A stretch of 64,000 bases of DNA from Lepidurus packardi (taxonomy: Eukaryota; Arthropoda; Branchiopoda; Notostraca; Triopsidae). The translations under genes and the position numbers were made by a program. Every line of letters begins with the position of its first letter. The first letter of the stretch is position 1. The stretch covers positions 5,580,001-5,644,000 of the forward strand of contig JAKZAN010000005.1 of NCBI GenBank assembly GCA_023053545.1, given 5' to 3'. The notes under the pieces are model-generated. The model saw nothing but the letters and a program-made list of their open reading frames with translations, ran no database searches and was not told the DNA's origin. Positions 59,422 to 64,000 of the stretch are shown piece by piece.

Positions 59422-62184
59422 CTTTTTGGGGACTCCATGCTCCGGTATAGAAATGGTCTGAAACAGAAGAGAAAAAGCGAGCGGAAGTGGAAATCGTCGT
59501 GACCAATATCCAAGGCCGGATTGATTATCCAGATTATTGTACTATTCCACCAGCTTCGGTGCTAATAGTCCCCCAATTTTACGGCACACGGGAACCCAAC
59601 AAGTGCCTCATGAAAACTCCGTTGGCCAAGTCCCCTTAATCCCGACCCAAAATAAGAGTCGCAATAATATAACTCTATTCGCACCCTAAAAACCACGTTT
59701 CCCACAACCCGCAACCTGAAAGCATAAAGAGGACCAGAACGACTTAAAAGAAGGATGATGGCGCTACATAAACAATGAGCCGCCTCGAAGAGAACCGGCA
59801 AGGAAACTTCAACCGACGGACAAAAAACCTCTATTGCCAAATATATGAATATGTTATTAGCCACATGGAAGCTCGAAACAGGAAAATAAAAGTTGCTTCC
59901 TCCTTGCATCAAACCTGCAAAAACGGGGGGAGGCCTTTGGCTTCTAAACCATTTGACAAATGACGTCCAATGGTGGCTGCTGCTGCTGTTGTACAGGTGC
60001 ATTCAAATCCGCCATTTCCTTAGCGGCGTCAAAAACAAATTTTTCATCCCTACTTCCCCAGTGAGGAATCACAATCTTTCATGTGAAAAAAGTTGGGCGC
60101 CCACGCCCTTTATCTACTTCACTCTTCACTTTCATGCGATATTTTATTTTTGAAAAAATAGAACCTCGAAAACCTGGAAGAAAAGTAGGAAGGACGAAAC
60201 ATAACACCCGGAGGTCTCGCCCCCTGGCTTCCGGCCAACGGCTCCAAAGTGTGGGAAGCCACGTGTTGCACCGATTCTTTTCTCTCCGTTTGCGGGAAAA
60301 AAGATCCATTAGAATAAACCACTGACGGCAGGGAATCATCTTAATTGCACCCCATGATGCCTTATAGCAATGAGCTGCTCAACTGAGGAGGAAAATGGCT
60401 GATAAGAAAAACAGGAAGGGAAGAAGGGAAAACACGAGGAAAATAATAAAATGATTGCCAGATAAGTATGACAATGAATAAACAAGTACTCAAAGCACAG
60501 CGCCTGCGTTCCCTCTCTTTTAAAACTTGAATGTCATGTCAAACCAGAGCCTGGTCTCTTCTTTGTCTACCTTCACAAAATAAAACAAAAGGAATGTAGT
60601 TCGCTGAATAAAATAGAGGAAAAAGGCGGAGCAGACGAAAAGAAAATCGCGCTTGGATATTCTGTGGTAAAAATGCGGTAAATAAAATAGCGTTCCAGAA
60701 AACCCGGGAAAATAAGCCTCACACACCCTCACCCAGGGACGTTGGTTATGGCCTTATAGCCAACGCGAAAGGAATGTGACGAAATTGCTTCTACTTCCCA
60801 CGCAATCCACGAAGAGTCGCACACAAAAGCAAACAAAAATTTCCTAACTCCCTGCGTGGGGGTTGTCCTTAACCACGACGCCTTCCGCGTTTATCAATTA
60901 ACACTCCCGAGTTTATACGACGCGACCTTTTGCACCGAAACTCTCGGTCGAACCGGGATTCCCGCCCACAACTTCCGCCACTTTTCTGCAACCCAAACAC
61001 GCAGAAAATCTCAACGAAACTAAATTATATTCTTAAGCTTAATTACTTGGCCTTTATCTCGAAGCTACAGCGTCTTTCAAGTGGTCTTCAAGGCAAATCT
61101 CATTTCTTTCAAGCTGCCACAAGCAGGTTGACAAAAATAGCTAGCTAACGGGCCTAGTCGAAGGAATTGCAATTACGACCACCTTTCCACTTAACGCTTG
61201 AGACAAGGAATCATGATAGTGTGCTAACGCACATTCTCTTCTTGACTTGATTCATTTCCTATTGGTTTTTCTCTTAAAAAAATATCCTGACGACGAAGAA
61301 ATGCCCCCCAGGGGGTAACACGCACAATTTGAGGCCTAAAAAGCTTAGGGAATGGGTAAGGAGAGACTGACGAGGCTAATGAGCCAGGGGCACGAAAGAA
61401 GATTGCGCTTTAGTAACCATACACAAATATTGCTAATTTATGGGATCCATAACACGGTACGGTAGCGTAGAAACCGATCCCATACAACAAACGCGCGGGG
61501 AGGGAAGGAAAGGGAACCGAAACTTACGGGAAATTGCCCTCAACACGCACACCTACTCCGCTCGTGCATATACCAAGGAATTCAATGCGAGAGGGGGTTC
61601 CGAGCCCGTTATCTAATAAGACCAGTGGAGTTCTGTATGTATGTATGTCACATTTTTCTATTTATCCAGAACTAAGGGAACTCTCAAATCAATAAAATTC
61701 AGAATAGGGGCGCAACCTTTTCCTCTTCCTTAATCCAAGAGGTTATGCGCCAGGCTGAAGGCATGGGCATTTACCAGCACTAAATGTCAAGTACCCATTT
61801 TTTGGGAGGGAAAAGTACTTGAGAAAAAAAAAGTTCTGCCTTAATCTGTCCCAGCCAAAAAGTACACTTAGAAAAACAAGGCCATCCATACTATCCAACT
61901 TTCTGAAGTTCTTTGGTCCGAAGAGACCATAAACTGGATTTTTCTTTTTGTTTGGCAAAGGCTATTACCACCATCCAGTTATTAAAGCTTGTGTCACCCG
62001 CAGGTGAAGGAAACGCGTGAGATAATGGCGGGCGACTTGCTTCAACAGAGCAATTTTACAGCCACCGGATGTTGGCGTTCATTTTCCCGACAGCTACTTG
62101 GTAAAAAAAAACAAAAAAACTTAAAAAGCTTAAGAAAATAACTTCAATTTCAATTTTTAACTTTTGAAAATTATTTTTTTTTCT

Positions 62185-62190
62185 TTTATT
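62185..62190 (-). terminator. polyadenylation signal AATAAA (mRpL27)
   Basis: The minus-strand AATAAA begins about 30 bases after the mRpL27 stop codon, in T/A-rich sequence. Confidence 0.6.
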
Positions 62191-62220
62191 TAAGGAACTG
62201 ACATTACCAGGACTGTTTTT

Positions 62221-63168
62221 TTAACACTGGTCCACTAATTTGAACCTACCCTCCTGAGGTTCGGGGATCACGTTGAAGTATTTCTTGTAAATGGAAGTCA
62301 TGGTTTCCTTCCGAGAGCCATACACGATTTTTACATAGGAGTGTTCCCAATCCGGCTGGAATTTCTCGCAAGTTACCATTACGCGTCCCGGTTCCAGAGC
62401 ATAAAGCGTGCCTTTGTTGCCTATGCCCACCTGAGGAGACAGACAGAGAATTGCATTATTTGTACTCTATTCTGCCGTTGATAGCGAGCATTGGTATGAA
62501 TAGGCAGTGAAACAAACTCAAGTTGTGTGCGGTACGGCCAGGAAGGAAACTATGGTTTTAATATGCCTAGGCCACATACGGACTACTTGCCAAGCCGGCT
62601 TAAATAAGTTACGACAAACCCATTCTACATTAGGAGCAATCAATGCTTTTATGCCGTCCATATCCAAAACTCGCTCTTGTTCCACGATCATACAAAATTA
62701 AAAAGGAACCCATATAATAATTACGTTTAAGCCTGGATGGAAACGTAGGCCGCGCTGAGTAACTAGGATATTACTTTGACGGACTTCATGGCCGTCTTGG
62801 AATTTCCAGCCTCGATGTTTTCCAGGTGCGTGGCCTTTCGGATTCCGAGTGCTGCCGCCAGCTTTTTTGGAGGCATTTCGAGCCGGGACTGTGATGGATT
62901 GAACCAATTCACCGATTCCTAACAAAATACATATATATTAGGTTAGCCAGAACGCTTGAGAGTTGAGAATTTAAAATAGTGCGCAACTTCTTTCTTTACC
63001 ATGCCTTGGATTCACAAAATCCAGTTCGTACAAAAATGGATGTTGGGATTTATTTTCTATACTTTTCTATAAGGTATTTCATGGCTGCTATAATTAACCG
63101 CCACATTCTAGATTAATTGAAATTGATAGCAACCTACCTCGAGCTTTACTTAACGTTAAAATGGACAT
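62221..63168 (-). CDS. mRpL27: mitochondrial ribosomal protein L27 (bL27m)
   Basis: Three exons (63168-63138, 62918-62725, 62430-62221) encode 144 residues, close to the 148 of the human protein. The conserved L27 core is clear: KKAGGSTRNPKGHAPGKHRG followed by WKFQDGHEV, then NILVTQRGLRFHPGLNVGIG across the second junction and TLYALEPGRVMVTCE. In bacteria L27 helps place tRNA at the peptidyl transferase centre; here the basic Ser/Arg-bearing N-terminus (MSILTLSKARGIGELVQSIT) would serve as mitochondrial import signal. The first exon is only 31 bases, so the start could be missed by simple prediction. Introns are 219 and 294 bp. Confidence 0.95.
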
Positions 63169-63853
63169 TGTAAAATGACAATACTAGGACCGGTGTTTAT
63201 TATTACAGCTCTTTCCAAATGCGACCCTCATTCACAATAAACCAAGCCTTGCAGAGCTGCATACACAAATGGTCTCTTCGTTCCCAACAGGGTTGCCAGA
63301 TTTTTTCTGAGTCAGCAAACCAAAGTAACTTGAAAAACAAACCAAAATAAACCACCGGCCTTCCAAAACAAACCAAAAACAAACCATTTTTTAAAAAAGT
63401 GTTTAAAATTCGAATTTCTAAAGCAATTACTTCACTAAGTTGTGGAAAACTTCTGCGATACCACTGCGACCTATTTTCCTATTAAATTAATGTCGGAAAA
63501 ATCGTCAGGATTAAAGATATACTCATCATTAAGCAAAATAGAATACAAACCCCAACTAAATAATACAACATTTGATTAAGTTACTTTATTATCACAACGA
63601 GATCATTATATTTTGGGAATTGAAACCCATGCAAATTTGCTCCTGGCATGTGTGCACCGCAATTAAAATTGCACGTTAAAGAGATTCATTTTAGATTATA
63701 TCACAAGTGAGGGCTTTTCTGGGTTAACAAAAGGCAGAAATACAGGCATAGCAAGTTAACCAAAACCTACATACATACATGCTACATGCAGGAAAAAAAC
63801 AAATGATTCTATAAACATGGACAGTAAATGTGTTATAGGGATAAAAAAAAATA
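63169..63853. other. intergenic region with AAACCAAA-rich simple sequence
   Basis: The stretch from 63314 to 63392 is an irregular AAAC/CAAA low-complexity run (AACAAACCAAAA words). A minus-strand AATAAA at 63585-63590 would serve the gene at the right edge. No other feature was seen. Confidence 0.6.
63585..63590 (-). terminator. polyadenylation signal AATAAA for the right-edge gene
   Basis: It lies about 265 bases after the TAG at 63854-63856, on the minus strand. Confidence 0.4.
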
Positions 63854-63968
63854 CTACTCGAAGTGTGCCAAAATCGCGAAGTCTTCAACATCAACTTCAT
63901 CTTCATTATTATTGTTGTACATATTGTTGCTGAAGTACTGAACCATTGCAGCCGTCACTTGAAAATCC
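63854..63968 (-). CDS. last exon of an unrecognised gene (partial)
   Basis: After an acceptor-like TATGTTGTAG (cut at 63968/63969) the minus strand reads DFQVTAAMVQYFSNNMYNN, then an acidic stretch, then EDFAILAHFE and a TAG. The acidic, Asn-rich, hydrophobic-ended tail looks like a real protein C-terminus, and an AATAAA follows at 63585. The rest of the gene lies beyond the window edge. I do not recognise the family. Confidence 0.5.
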
Positions 63969-64000
63969 CTACAACATAAATTTCTACTGGAAAGGTACGA

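Larger units (their letters stand above)
53100..62220. other. no recognised protein genes
   Basis: The longest frames are plus 57112-57561 (149 codons) and minus 59562-60002 (146 codons); neither looks like a known family. Homopolymers occur at 56544-56556 (C13) and 58646-58670 (C15 then A10). A hairpin is noted at 59355-59421. Confidence 0.5.

Noticed and set aside
59562..60002. 146-codon frame, minus strand
   Set aside because: It overlaps several equally open frames and has no motif.

Overview
The window is animal nuclear DNA, most likely from a crustacean of the Daphnia type. That placement is inference from three things: coding exons broken by many introns of about 53-75 bp with GT..AG ends, an arthropod gene set including a chaoptin-like photoreceptor protein, and a short TTAGG-type telomeric motif. 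No bacterial, plasmid or phage features were seen. All exon structures below were read by hand from reading frame, splice consensus and family knowledge. Reading phase was checked across every internal junction of the complete genes.

Layout. From 1 to about 21.7 kb there is no gene I can name. This stretch holds a decayed pogo/Tigger-type DNA transposon (264-986), a 270-bp tandem duplication (8711-9245), a degenerate short-period repeat (14688-15045), a large nested foldback (15673-15859), and two isolated coding-like fragments on the minus strand (13379-13532 and 15335-15529). From 21.7 to 38.0 kb lies a compact gene cluster: a CDK2AP1/2-like (DOC1) gene and a DPH7-like WD40 gene, both on the plus strand and only 48 bp apart; convergent to them a 22-exon ABCA-subfamily lipid-type ABC transporter on the minus strand; then about 4.4 kb of intergenic DNA; then a five-exon secreted cyclase-family (kynurenine-formamidase-like) gene on the minus strand. 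From 38.97 to 45.17 kb lies a five-exon chaoptin-like leucine-rich-repeat gene on the minus strand, with a candidate TATA promoter near 45.5 kb. From 45.5 to 62.2 kb there is again no recognisable protein gene; it holds a second, truncated transposon copy interrupted by other DNA that carries the telomere-like motif. From 62.2 to 63.2 kb is the three-exon mitochondrial ribosomal protein L27 gene (minus), and at the right edge the last exon of an unrecognised minus-strand gene.

The genes do not form one pathway. CDK2AP1 (chromatin/NuRD-associated), DPH7 (diphthamide synthesis) and mRpL27 (mitochondrial translation) are housekeeping. ABCA, the cyclase and chaoptin are membrane or secreted proteins. 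The most unusual observations are acceptor-like sequences directly upstream of several start codons together with the CDK2AP1-DPH7 spacing, the transposon pair with telomere-like DNA, the nested foldback, a low-complexity insertion in chaoptin, and the possible photoreceptor-type promoter. I did not find convincing evidence of a wholly new biological system.
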